From NCBI GenBank assembly GCA_028284285.1, contig JANQSA010000072.1, forward strand, positions 1 through 64,000: a stretch of DNA of 64,000 bases, in the 5' to 3' direction. The stretch is from Croceivirga sp. (GTDB lineage: Bacteria; Bacteroidota; Bacteroidia; Flavobacteriales; Flavobacteriaceae). Within the stretch, counting starts at the first letter, position 1, and each line of letters opens with the position of its first letter. The notes under the pieces were generated by a model, which did not search any database, had not been told where the DNA came from, and saw only the letters and a list, made by a program, of their open reading frames with translations. The translations under genes were made by a program, and so were the position numbers. This document shows, piece after piece, positions 17,432-25,358 of this stretch.

Positions 17432-17453
17432 TCCGAAGACATGTTTATTTTGG
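17423..17453 (+). promoter_or_regulatory. Candidate promoter of the glutaminyl cyclase gene
   Basis: TTG at 17423-17425, 20-base spacer, then TATTTTGG at 17446-17453, which has one mismatch to TAnnTTTG. It ends 23 bases before GTG 17477. Its -33 element is interleaved with that of the divergent SRP RNA promoter, so the two may compete. Confidence 0.45.
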
Positions 17454-17476
17454 TCGTAACATCTAAGCAAACCATA

Positions 17477-18523
17477 GTGAAACTGCATTTTTTTTTGCTG
17501 CTGCTTTTATGCTTTACGGTAGATTCCTGTAAAAGCACAGCTGATCCGGCTGCTCTTTTTGAAATTCAATTGGAGGGCAGAAAAAAACAATTCCAAAACG
17601 GAGAAGTGGTTGGAGTGGCCATCAAGAACAAAAAAGAAAAGGAAATCCAAAAAGTTGCCTACCAACTGGATGGAGAAGACCTAAATGTGAACAATGGAAA
17701 GATCAATCTCAAGGTACGCGCTTTAGGCAGTAAAGTCTTAACTGCCAAAATAGACTATGAAGGGAATTCCGTAGAAATCAAAAAAAAGATAAGGGTGCTT
17801 GCCAATAAGGCCCCGGAAATTTATCGGTATGAAATTCTAAACACTTTTCCTCATGACAAAAAAGCCTACACCCAGGGGCTGGAGTTTCATGGGGACACCC
17901 TTTTTGAAAGTACGGGTAATCCGAGCAACGTATCCCAATCTGTACTCCGAAAATTAAATTTCAGAACAGGTGAGATCTATCAAGAAATTGAGTTGGACAA
18001 TTCCGTGTTTGGGGAGGGACTTACGGTGATTAACGGCAAGGTGATTCAACTCACCTGGCGCAGCGGTATCGGCTATGTGTACGACCAAACCAATTTGGAA
18101 CAACTGGATACCTTCCGTTATGGCCAGAGTAAAGAAGGTTGGGGCCTGTGTAACGATGGTACCACCCTGTACAAAAGCGACGGCACGGAAAAAATTTGGT
18201 TACTGGACCCGGAAACCTTAACGGAACAAGGGTATATTGAAACGGTAACCAACACCTCTATTTTTAATAAGGCCAATGAACTGGAGTTTATAGAAGGGAA
18301 GATCTATGCCAACGTATGGCAAAAGGATAGCATGATGATTATTGATCCTGATTCCGGTGCCATTGAAGGTGTCATTAATTTTGGGGGATTGAAAGATTCG
18401 GTAGAACAACATGAGGATTTGGATGTTCTTAACGGTGTAGCCTATCACCCCGAACGGAAGACCCTTTTTGTGACCGGTAAAAACTGGGATACCCTTTTTG
18501 AAGTGAAAATCATTAAGAAGTAA
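17477..18523 (+). CDS. Glutaminyl-peptide cyclotransferase (beta-propeller type), lipoprotein
   Basis: Plant-type glutaminyl cyclase, which forms N-terminal pyroglutamate on exported peptides or proteins. From GTG 17477 there are 348 residues: a signal (VKLHFFLLLLLCF), lipobox-like VDSC at residue 18, a beta-sandwich domain (about 25-110), then the five-bladed propeller that starts PHDKKAYTQGLEF (about 132) and includes GEGLTV, GWGLCNDG and LEFIEGKIYANVW. The start is chosen because a candidate promoter covers the upstream in-frame codons. Together with type IX or Sec export, pyroglutamate formation would protect secreted proteins from aminopeptidases. It is followed by the thioesterase gene after 2 bases. 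Confidence 0.88.
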   Translation: MKLHFFLLLLLCFTVDSCKSTADPAALFEIQLEGRKKQFQNGEVVGVAIKNKKEKEIQKVAYQLDGEDLNVNNGKINLKVRALGSKVLTAKIDYEGNSVEIKKKIRVLANKAPEIYRYEILNTFPHDKKAYTQGLEFHGDTLFESTGNPSNVSQSVLRKLNFRTGEIYQEIELDNSVFGEGLTVINGKVIQLTWRSGIGYVYDQTNLEQLDTFRYGQSKEGWGLCNDGTTLYKSDGTEKIWLLDPETLTEQGYIETVTNTSIFNKANELEFIEGKIYANVWQKDSMMIIDPDSGAIEGVINFGGLKDSVEQHEDLDVLNGVAYHPERKTLFVTGKNWDTLFEVKIIKK

Positions 18524-18525
18524 TC

Positions 18526-18915
18526 ATGTCTTCTTTTGAGAAAATCATCCGGGTAACCCCCAATGACCTGGATGAACTGGATCATGTAAATAACATACGT
18601 TACCTGGAATGGGTGCAGGACATTTCCAAAGCGCACTGGGAATATACAGCCGGGGAAATCCTCCAAAAAGAGTGGGTATGGGTCGTGAGAAACCATTCCA
18701 TTACCTATCATGACAGCGCTTTACTTAATGAAGAAATTGCAATACATACCCGCGTTTTGAAATGGAAGGGCCCGCTTTCCATACGATTTGTAGAAATGCT
18801 GAACAATAAAACCGGGCAATTATTGGTTAACGCTACTACAACATGGTGTCTCATTGATACGAAAACCCGAAAACCCGCAAGGGTACCTGAGCACATCCGG
18901 AAACTGTTTCATTGA
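18526..18915 (+). CDS. Hotdog-fold acyl-CoA thioesterase
   Basis: A 129-residue 4-hydroxybenzoyl-CoA-thioesterase-type hotdog protein. The catalytic region reads LDELDHVNNIRYLEWVQD (residues 15-32), with the acidic residue and HVNN loop typical of YbgC/FadM-like enzymes. The second half carries the family's WKGPLSIRFVEML strand and the TTTWCLID strand. It probably hydrolyses acyl-CoA in the cytosol; chain-length preference is unknown. It is cotranscribed with the glutaminyl cyclase gene upstream (2-base gap) and the lipoprotein gene downstream (6-base gap). Confidence 0.85.
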   Translation: MSSFEKIIRVTPNDLDELDHVNNIRYLEWVQDISKAHWEYTAGEILQKEWVWVVRNHSITYHDSALLNEEIAIHTRVLKWKGPLSIRFVEMLNNKTGQLLVNATTTWCLIDTKTRKPARVPEHIRKLFH

Positions 18916-18921
18916 TAGAAA

Positions 18922-20472
18922 ATGAAAAGAATTGTTGCATTTTTTATATTGGTAGCCCCAATACTAATCCTGCTATCCGGTTCCTGCCGGGAGGATTTTG
19001 AATTTCGCACCTCCACGGGTAATTTGACTTTCTCTAAGGATACGGTTTTTTTAGATACCGTTTTTTCTTCTATCGGAAGCAGTACCTATACCCTTAAGGT
19101 ATATAACAACAGTGATGACGATATTGTCATCCCCGAAGTAAGACTTGGGGGCGGAGAGGAAAGTAGCTATCGGCTAAACGTAGATGGGGTCCCTGGCAGG
19201 ACATTTAACAATGTCCCACTCTTGGCCAGGGACAGCTTATTTGTGTTTATCGAGACTACTTTTGACATCACTACCACAGGCGAAGTTGAATTTCTACATA
19301 CGGATACCATTGTATTTGGTAGTTCCGGCACCCCGCAGGAAGTCCATCTGGTGACACTGGTCCGCGACGCAGTTTTCCTTTACCCGCGAACCCTGAGTGA
19401 TGGCAGTACCGAAACTATTTCACTGGGAGTGGATGAAGAAGGCAATGCAATACGGGTAGAAGGTTTTCTACTCTCTGATGAAGAATTGAATTTTACCAAC
19501 ACAAAACCTTATGTTATCTATGGGTATGCGGCCGTTGAACAAGGAAAAACCCTTAGTATGGAAGCGGGTACTCGCGTCCATTTCCACAATAATTCCGGAA
19601 TTTTTGTAGGTGCTGGTGGCCAATTGGAAATAAACGGGGAGGTCAGCGAAGACCGGGAAATGTTGGAAAATGAAGTGATCTTTGAAGGGGACCGTTTGGA
19701 ACCGCGGTTTGAAGATGTCCCCGGGCAATGGGGAACCCTGTGGTTAGCAGAAGGTAGCGCCAATCACAGTATCCGGAATTTGACCATAAAAAATGCCACG
19801 GTCGGTATGTTAGTGGAAGGCGATGGAGACCTGGAAGATACCCATCTCAACGTACAGAATGCACAGATCTACAATAGTGCGGTTACCAATCTATGGGCCA
19901 TTACAGCAAAAGTAGACGCGGAAAACTGTGTTTTTGGTAGTTCAGGCAGTGCATCGGTGTATATTAACCAGGGCGGGGACCATGACTTTACGCATTGTAC
20001 CATTGCCAACTACTGGATCAATGGTTTTAGAAATATCCCCGGACTTTTTGTCGACAACTTTTCCAGCCCGGGTACTACGCCATCCCAGGGTGCCGATCTT
20101 GTGAATGCCACTTTTTCCAATTGTGTAGTAGACGGTAACCGGAGCAGGGAAATTGGTTTTGCCAGTAACGGCAGCAACACCTTCAATTTCTTGTTTGTAA
20201 ATAGTTCCCTCCGGTTTTTGGATACTTCGGGAGACCCTTCCGAAAATCCCTTTTACGATTTTGAAAATCCCATGCTTTTTCAGGATATTTTGTTGAATGC
20301 TCGCACGGATTTTGAGGACCCCATTAGAAATCGCTTTGTTCCCACCGGTACTTCGCAACTCCTTGACGCTGCAAATGTTGCCATCGCACAACAAGTACCG
20401 TTTGACCTGTTGGGCAATGATCGCACCCAAAACCCGGATATGGGCGCAATTGAGGTCATATTTAACAATTAA
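18922..20472 (+). CDS. Beta-helix lipoprotein with choice-of-anchor Q-type C-terminus
   Basis: A 516-residue surface or periplasmic lipoprotein: signal MKRIVAFFILVAPILILL, lipobox LSGSC at residue 22. The N-terminal part (about 30-160) is an immunoglobulin-like beta domain (FLDTVFSSIGSSTYTLKVYN). From about 200 to 470 there is a right-handed parallel beta-helix pattern with repeated Asn/Gly/Val strands and GAGGQLEINGEV. The C-terminus FDLLGNDRTQNPDMGAIE is the usual ending of choice-of-anchor Q proteins. No type IX sorting domain is seen. The role is unknown, perhaps carbohydrate or surface binding. It is the last gene of the cyclase-thioesterase unit. Confidence 0.78.
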   Translation: MKRIVAFFILVAPILILLSGSCREDFEFRTSTGNLTFSKDTVFLDTVFSSIGSSTYTLKVYNNSDDDIVIPEVRLGGGEESSYRLNVDGVPGRTFNNVPLLARDSLFVFIETTFDITTTGEVEFLHTDTIVFGSSGTPQEVHLVTLVRDAVFLYPRTLSDGSTETISLGVDEEGNAIRVEGFLLSDEELNFTNTKPYVIYGYAAVEQGKTLSMEAGTRVHFHNNSGIFVGAGGQLEINGEVSEDREMLENEVIFEGDRLEPRFEDVPGQWGTLWLAEGSANHSIRNLTIKNATVGMLVEGDGDLEDTHLNVQNAQIYNSAVTNLWAITAKVDAENCVFGSSGSASVYINQGGDHDFTHCTIANYWINGFRNIPGLFVDNFSSPGTTPSQGADLVNATFSNCVVDGNRSREIGFASNGSNTFNFLFVNSSLRFLDTSGDPSENPFYDFENPMLFQDILLNARTDFEDPIRNRFVPTGTSQLLDAANVAIAQQVPFDLLGNDRTQNPDMGAIEVIFNN

Positions 20473-20565
20473 CATGAGCTTTTATAGAAAAACCCCAAAT
20501 ATTTTGTGGAAAAAATGCAATACGGTTTAAATTGGACTTACTACCTTGGAATCAGTAAATTAGGG

Positions 20566-21297
20566 ATGGACTATTCTTACGCCATTATAGATTCCGACGC
20601 AACGTTTAGCCTGCAGTTGCAAATGCAATTACAGGAATACGAAGATTTGTATTATACCGGATGCGCAGGAGACGCTTCGGAAGCCGTTAATTTGATTCTA
20701 AAGGTGCTACCGGATCTGATCATTGTTAACCTCTCCAATGCCCCATCGGAGATGTTCGGTATGATAGCGCAGTTACATCAATATTTGGATAAAATCCCTT
20801 TGCTTATTGGAGTAGCCAAAACCAAGGCCCTGGCCTATGATGCTTTGAAAAGCGGTTTTTTTGATTACTGGCTCTTGCCCGCTAACGAATTTGAAGTACG
20901 AAAGACCATTTTTAAACTGCGTAAACAGTTGCCCAAGGAAAAGCTGCCTACCACACTATGCCTGAAAACGTACAACGATTATCATTATTTGGATACCAAC
21001 GAAATTCTCTATCTAAAGGCGGACAACAACTCCACGGATTTCTATATGCGGAATGGCGAAAAAATAAGCGCCTACAAAACCTTGAAGACCTTTGAAAATG
21101 CCCTACCCAAGAATTTTGTTCGTGTTCACCAAAGCTATATTCTGAATACACGGTACATTTCCAAGATCAATTATGGCAAATCTACCTGCTCCTTGAGAAA
21201 TATGGAAGACCAATTGCCCTTTTCCAGATCGTACCGGGATAAAATTGATGAACTGAAAGCTTTACTCTCCAAAAACGCTATTAAGACTCTTAATTGA
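20566..21297 (+). CDS. LytTR transcriptional regulator with degenerate receiver
   Basis: A 243-residue regulator from ATG 20566; a longer reading from 20506 lacks a domain at its N-terminus. Residues 3-118 fold as a CheY-like receiver, but the phospho-acceptor Asp is Asn55 (DLIIVNLSN) and the conserved Lys is Leu104 (YWLLPAN). The N-terminal acidic pair is only partly kept (Asp9, Asp11). Residues about 135-240 form a LytTR DNA-binding domain (LKADNNSTDFYMRNG, YKTLKTFE, FVRVHQSYILN). It cannot be phosphorylated in the usual way and has no adjacent LytS-type kinase. It probably responds to a ligand, a partner or its own level. Confidence 0.85.
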   Translation: MDYSYAIIDSDATFSLQLQMQLQEYEDLYYTGCAGDASEAVNLILKVLPDLIIVNLSNAPSEMFGMIAQLHQYLDKIPLLIGVAKTKALAYDALKSGFFDYWLLPANEFEVRKTIFKLRKQLPKEKLPTTLCLKTYNDYHYLDTNEILYLKADNNSTDFYMRNGEKISAYKTLKTFENALPKNFVRVHQSYILNTRYISKINYGKSTCSLRNMEDQLPFSRSYRDKIDELKALLSKNAIKTLN

Positions 21298-21447
21298 TCT
21301 AATTCTCGTAAAAGCAGTGCATTCACCCCGCAAAGTGGGTTAACTACACACATTTCTTTTCCTGGAAGTTTAAGGAGTATTGGGATTTTATTTTTCGTGA
21401 CAGTTAAACGTTAAACAAAAACCCCTCGAAAATTAAACAGACAGATT

Positions 21448-21591
21448 ATGAAAAAAGTATTCTACATTTTAGCGATGACCGTATTTACCCTAGGATTATT
21501 CTCTTGCGAAGCAGAAAGCACCGCTAGTCAAGAAGAACTTTATATTGATTCTCCGGATGAAAATGATAAGGGTGAAGTAGAAAGAGACTAA
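21448..21591 (+). CDS. 47-residue lipoprotein
   Basis: A small ORF starting ATG AAA AAA GTA, with hydrophobic core FYILAMTVFTLG and lipobox LFSC (Cys20), leaving a mature peptide of only 28 residues that is strongly acidic (12 Asp/Glu) and ends VERD. It is well separated from its neighbours (150 bases upstream) and is followed by a strong terminator, as expected of an independently expressed gene. I do not recognise it. It lies between a LytTR regulator and a sensor kinase, and might be a target or sensor accessory of either; that is inference from position. Confidence 0.7.
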   Translation: MKKVFYILAMTVFTLGLFSCEAESTASQEELYIDSPDENDKGEVERD

Positions 21592-21613
21592 AGCAGTTAG
21601 TACCACTACTTTT

Positions 21614-21648
21614 AAAAAACCCCAAATGTTAACATTTGGGGTTTTTTT
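21614..21648. terminator. Strong bidirectional rho-independent terminator
   Basis: A perfect inverted repeat centred between 21630 and 21631: A-run, CCCCAAATGTT, then AACATTTGGGG, T-run. It has T tracts on both strands, so it can stop transcription in either direction. It closes the 47-residue lipoprotein gene and insulates the histidine kinase gene at 21697. Confidence 0.9.
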
Positions 21649-21696
21649 GTATCTTGGAGGTAGGGAATCCGTTACAACCACTCTCCCGCCAATGCT

Positions 21697-23796
21697 ATGA
21701 AGTTGGGAATCTGCATACTCATAATAACACTCTTTTGTTTGGGCTGCACTTCCCCAACAGATAACAAGGCTATAGCCAATGGAGTGCCCCAGGACAGTAT
21801 TTCACTTTGGATAGATTGGGCCAAAGACAGTGCCGGGCTTGAGCTTTCTGACAAACAAATTCTCCTCCAAAAAGCGTATACCCGTACGCTGGAATTACCG
21901 GATAAGGTGGCAAGGACCGAAAAGCTGGCGGACATCTCCTATGCCAATTTGGTACTGGGCGACTCTGTCCATTTTAAAAAGGCCAATTCTACCCTTTTAC
22001 AGCTCTCGAAAAAGAACGACGATTTTAAATCCCACGGCATGGCGCATTGGGACCTGGCGGACTTTCATAAACGCTCCCAGCCGGACAGCGCCTATTATCA
22101 CTACCGGGAAGCCTACATCTTGTTTTCCAAAGCAGACCTGGAAGAACGGATAAAGGACTACCCCGCCCGTATGCTGTATTCCATGGCCTCCGTCAAGGAA
22201 GATGTAAAAGATTATGTAGGCGCCGAAAAAGATGCCATCCAGGCTATTGAACTATACAAAGAGTATAATTCACAGGAGCGTCTGTTTAATAGTTATGACC
22301 TGTTGGCCGTTATCCAAAATGGATTAGGCAAATTTGATAAGGCTTTGGAGTATCATGAGAAGTCGGTGCCTTACATTAAGGCAGCGAATCCCCGTAAGCA
22401 ATTTGAGTTTAAAATCAGAAACCTTAACAATGTGGCAGGTACGCACCTTAGAAGTGGAAACTATGAAGAGGCTTCAGAATTATTTGCTTTACTGTCAAAA
22501 GAAGATAGTCTATTCCAGAAAGAACCCAGGCTCTTTGCTAAGGTACTAACCAGCAAAGCTTATAGTGATTTTAAAAAAGGGGATACCAATTATGACAATA
22601 TCCTAGCCCAAATTGAATATTCCTCCAACATTTCGGACAGCCTGGGAGCACGTTATGAATTAGCTCGAAATCTCCAATATACGGCGGAAGTATTCGCTAA
22701 ATCCGGTGATACCGCCCAGGCGTTGAAGAGTGGATATCGCGCCATACAAATTGCAGCAGAAACCGAGAACTATGATCGCTTGTTAACTTCCCTAAAACTC
22801 TTAACTACCTTAGACAAACCCAATGGCGCTACCCATGCCAAGGCCTATTTTGATCTTAGCGAACAATTGCAACTGCAGGAACGCAACGTCCAGGACAAGT
22901 TTGCACGCATACAAATGGAGACGGATGAGATCATTGAACAAAATGAATTTCTGGAAAGACGCACCGCCTGGTTGGCGGGAATTACCCTGGGCATAGTACT
23001 GCTGGGTATTGGCCTCTTTGTTATTATTTCCCAGCGCATCAGTAACCAGAAACTAAAATTCAAACAAAAACAGCAAGAGAGCAATCAGGAGATTTACAAT
23101 TTAATGTTAGCGCAGCATGGTAAAGTTGAAGAGGGCAAAAAAACCGAGCAAAAACGTGTTTCCGAGGAGCTGCATGATGGGATATTGGGTCAGATGCTGG
23201 GTATCCGCCTGGTGTTAAGCGGGTTAAATGAACGTAACGACAGCGCCGCTGTAGCACAACGGGAAGAACTTATCGTAAAACTTCAGGAACTGGAAGAAGA
23301 GATCCGAACCATTTCCCACGAGCTAAGCGCATCGGCCTATGAAAAAGTTCACAATTTCATCATCTCTATTAAAGAATTGATCCAGGACAAAGAGCGTGCA
23401 TCTGGTATTACCGTACATTTTACTTACGAGGAAGATTTTGAATGGGACCAGTTAAACGGAGATATTAAGATCAATACCTACCGTATTATTCAAGAAACGC
23501 TTCAGAATTCCATAAAACATGCCAAATGCAAAACCATTAGGGTGTCTTTTACGTTAGATAAAAATTTATTACATTTAGAAATAGCAGATGATGGTATTGG
23601 TTTTGATAATTCCAGAGGAAAAAAGGGAATCGGTTTAAAAAACATCACTTCCAGAGTTGAAAAAATGCATGCAAATCTGGAAATTAACAGTACGCCCACA
23701 ACCGGAACTACTGTTGTGATAAAGATTCCTAATGTAGATTTGTATAAACAAAATCCAAAAGCAAAGAGTTTACGTAATACTGTTTTAGAAGCTTAA
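21697..23796 (+). CDS. TPR sensor histidine kinase with N-terminal lipobox
   Basis: A 699-residue two-component sensor. It starts with a lipoprotein-type signal (MKLGICILIITLFCLGC, Cys17). Residues about 30-400 form TPR-like helices (for example ALEYHEKSVPYIKAAN) expected in the periplasm. There is one membrane helix at about 427-447 (LAGITLGIVLLGIGLFVII), then a coiled coil, a HisKA_3 dimerisation helix with the phospho-acceptor His in RVSEELHDGILGQMLG (about 486-501), and a HATPase domain with QETLQNSIKHAK, DDGIGFD and KGIGLKNI. The class pairs with NarL-type regulators, and one follows 25 bases downstream. The signal is unknown; a variant -7 box (TATCTTGG) lies at 21650-21657. Confidence 0.9.
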   Translation: MKLGICILIITLFCLGCTSPTDNKAIANGVPQDSISLWIDWAKDSAGLELSDKQILLQKAYTRTLELPDKVARTEKLADISYANLVLGDSVHFKKANSTLLQLSKKNDDFKSHGMAHWDLADFHKRSQPDSAYYHYREAYILFSKADLEERIKDYPARMLYSMASVKEDVKDYVGAEKDAIQAIELYKEYNSQERLFNSYDLLAVIQNGLGKFDKALEYHEKSVPYIKAANPRKQFEFKIRNLNNVAGTHLRSGNYEEASELFALLSKEDSLFQKEPRLFAKVLTSKAYSDFKKGDTNYDNILAQIEYSSNISDSLGARYELARNLQYTAEVFAKSGDTAQALKSGYRAIQIAAETENYDRLLTSLKLLTTLDKPNGATHAKAYFDLSEQLQLQERNVQDKFARIQMETDEIIEQNEFLERRTAWLAGITLGIVLLGIGLFVIISQRISNQKLKFKQKQQESNQEIYNLMLAQHGKVEEGKKTEQKRVSEELHDGILGQMLGIRLVLSGLNERNDSAAVAQREELIVKLQELEEEIRTISHELSASAYEKVHNFIISIKELIQDKERASGITVHFTYEEDFEWDQLNGDIKINTYRIIQETLQNSIKHAKCKTIRVSFTLDKNLLHLEIADDGIGFDNSRGKKGIGLKNITSRVEKMHANLEINSTPTTGTTVVIKIPNVDLYKQNPKAKSLRNTVLEA

Positions 23797-23821
23797 CCCA
23801 TCCAATACATAATGTACTACT

Positions 23822-24490
23822 ATGAATACGCTTAGAATATTGGCAGTCGATGACCATGAAATGACAATGCTGGGATATAAGTTTATCCTGGAAAGGATTG
23901 TTTTTGACGATCACAACATTATAGTGGACACCGCCACCTCATACGAAATGGGGAAAGAAAAAATAGAAGAATCCCTTCACTCCTTTAAATATGACATCAT
24001 CTTTCTGGATGTTCAATTGTTTCCTCCTAATGAGGAGCAACCTCATAATGGAGAAGACCTGGGCATTTTAGCAAGAAAGCTGGTCCCCGAATCCAAAATT
24101 GTATTCATGTCATCGTTCAGTGACAGTTACCGGATAAATAGCATTTTACAGTCCGTTGACCCTGATGGCTATATGGTAAAAACAGATATTGATCCGAAAT
24201 CCCTGGAACAAGCGGTTAAAACAGTAATTTTTCAACCGCCATATTATTCTTCAAAAGCACTTGCTGTAATTCGCAAAAAAATGGCAAGTGATATTACCCT
24301 GGATGAAAATGACAAAAAGATCCTATATCATTTGTCCATAGGAACAAAGACCAAGGATCTGGAAAAGCACATCGATTTATCTTCCTCATCAATTGAGAAT
24401 AGAAAACGCCATTTAAAATCCCTCTTTGGTACGGAAAAAGAAAATGACCTCGCCTTAATTCTGGCGGCAAAAAACAGAGGTTTTATTTAA
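23822..24490 (+). CDS. NarL/LuxR-type response regulator
   Basis: A 222-residue response regulator, the likely partner of the kinase just upstream. The receiver (1-140) has the acidic pair in AVDDHE (Asp10, Asp11), the acceptor Asp in DIIFLDVQL (near residue 62) and the conserved Lys in GYMVKTDID. A loop insertion after the acceptor Asp (PPNEEQPHNGED) is longer than usual. The C-terminal DNA-binding region (about 158-222) is a LuxR-like helix-turn-helix, divergent from the textbook sequence (LSIGTKTKDLEKHIDLSSSS, then IENRKRHLKSLFG). It is probably cotranscribed with the kinase gene. Confidence 0.88.
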   Translation: MNTLRILAVDDHEMTMLGYKFILERIVFDDHNIIVDTATSYEMGKEKIEESLHSFKYDIIFLDVQLFPPNEEQPHNGEDLGILARKLVPESKIVFMSSFSDSYRINSILQSVDPDGYMVKTDIDPKSLEQAVKTVIFQPPYYSSKALAVIRKKMASDITLDENDKKILYHLSIGTKTKDLEKHIDLSSSSIENRKRHLKSLFGTEKENDLALILAAKNRGFI

Positions 24491-24683
24491 TGGACACTAC
24501 CGGATCAATGAGTACGGTTTCCCACAAAAGCAAATACCAACACCTTAAAATAGTTTTTTTAACATAGATTTAACATTTTTTGGTTGAAAAATGAAGGAAA
24601 CCCCAAATCTTTTAAGGTTTTTCTTCAGTCTTCCATGAAGTATTCATTCTAATTTCGATATACAGAATGAAAACTAGGGAGAT

Positions 24684-25358
24684 ATGAAAAAACGCAAAAA
24701 GGTCAATGAACCTGGTAAAAACCTTCAGGTTGATTCTCGTGTGCTAATAGGATTAGACGCCTTGAAAAAAACGTTAGAGCGGGATTTTTTTGCTGAAACA
24801 ACTGTTGAATGCTCCTGGCTGGATGAGTCAAACGTTGATTTAATCGTACACCTTAGCTGTAATTTTGGTCTTACCGGGAGCCTTTTTCATTTAAACAATG
24901 GCAATTGGGGAGGTTTTGATCATCACACTTTAGGTAGTTTAAAGGTGTCTTCCCTTCAAGCGGCCTTATATGCCATAAATGAAGACAATCAATCCTGCAA
25001 CGTAGACATTAAAGAGTTTTCTATTCATCTCGCAGATATCTCCATTGTTATTTCCAAAATACCGCACCTCAGCATAGTGGACCATCTGGAAGACATTCTT
25101 ATTGCCCTGAGTGCCAATTTTGTCCATTTCACCAAAGGCCTTATCCAAATGCCATACGAAATTTTTGTTCCCATTTTTGAAGAACCGCAAAACACTCCCT
25201 CTTCTGAGCCCTATACGGATTTATCGAAGTCCGGCTCTAATTATTTTGATTTTTGGGGTCTCTATTTTGAAGATTGCGATGATGCCCTGATATATGATGT
25301 GAACAACAAAGAGATAGTGGACCAAAGTGATTTTTTCCTGTTGAACGAGTTACACTGA
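24684..25358 (+). CDS. Unrecognised acidic cytosolic protein
   Basis: A 224-residue protein I cannot assign. It has a basic start ([13 protein letters not shown]), no signal peptide or membrane segment, alternating beta-strand and helix composition through the middle (about 40-155), and a very acidic, aromatic-rich C-terminus ([19 protein letters not shown]). It lies 193 bases after the NarL-type regulator, with a TAATTTCG box (24650-24657) that could be its own promoter. Its end overlaps the convergent glyA by 9 bases. The coding status is supported by length, codon pattern and context. It may be a target of the upstream two-component pair. Confidence 0.65.
   Translation: MKKRKKVNEPGKNLQVDSRVLIGLDALKKTLERDFFAETTVECSWLDESNVDLIVHLSCNFGLTGSLFHLNNGNWGGFDHHTLGSLKVSSLQAALYAINEDNQSCNVDIKEFSIHLADISIVISKIPHLSIVDHLEDILIALSANFVHFTKGLIQMPYEIFVPIFEEPQNTPSSEPYTDLSKSGSNYFDFWGLYFEDCDDALIYDVNNKEIVDQSDFFLLNELH

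Noticed and set aside
24593-24626. Inverted repeat GAAGGAAACC with GGTTTTTCTTC after the NarL regulator gene
   Set aside because: Arms are imperfect and no T run follows; too weak to call a terminator.
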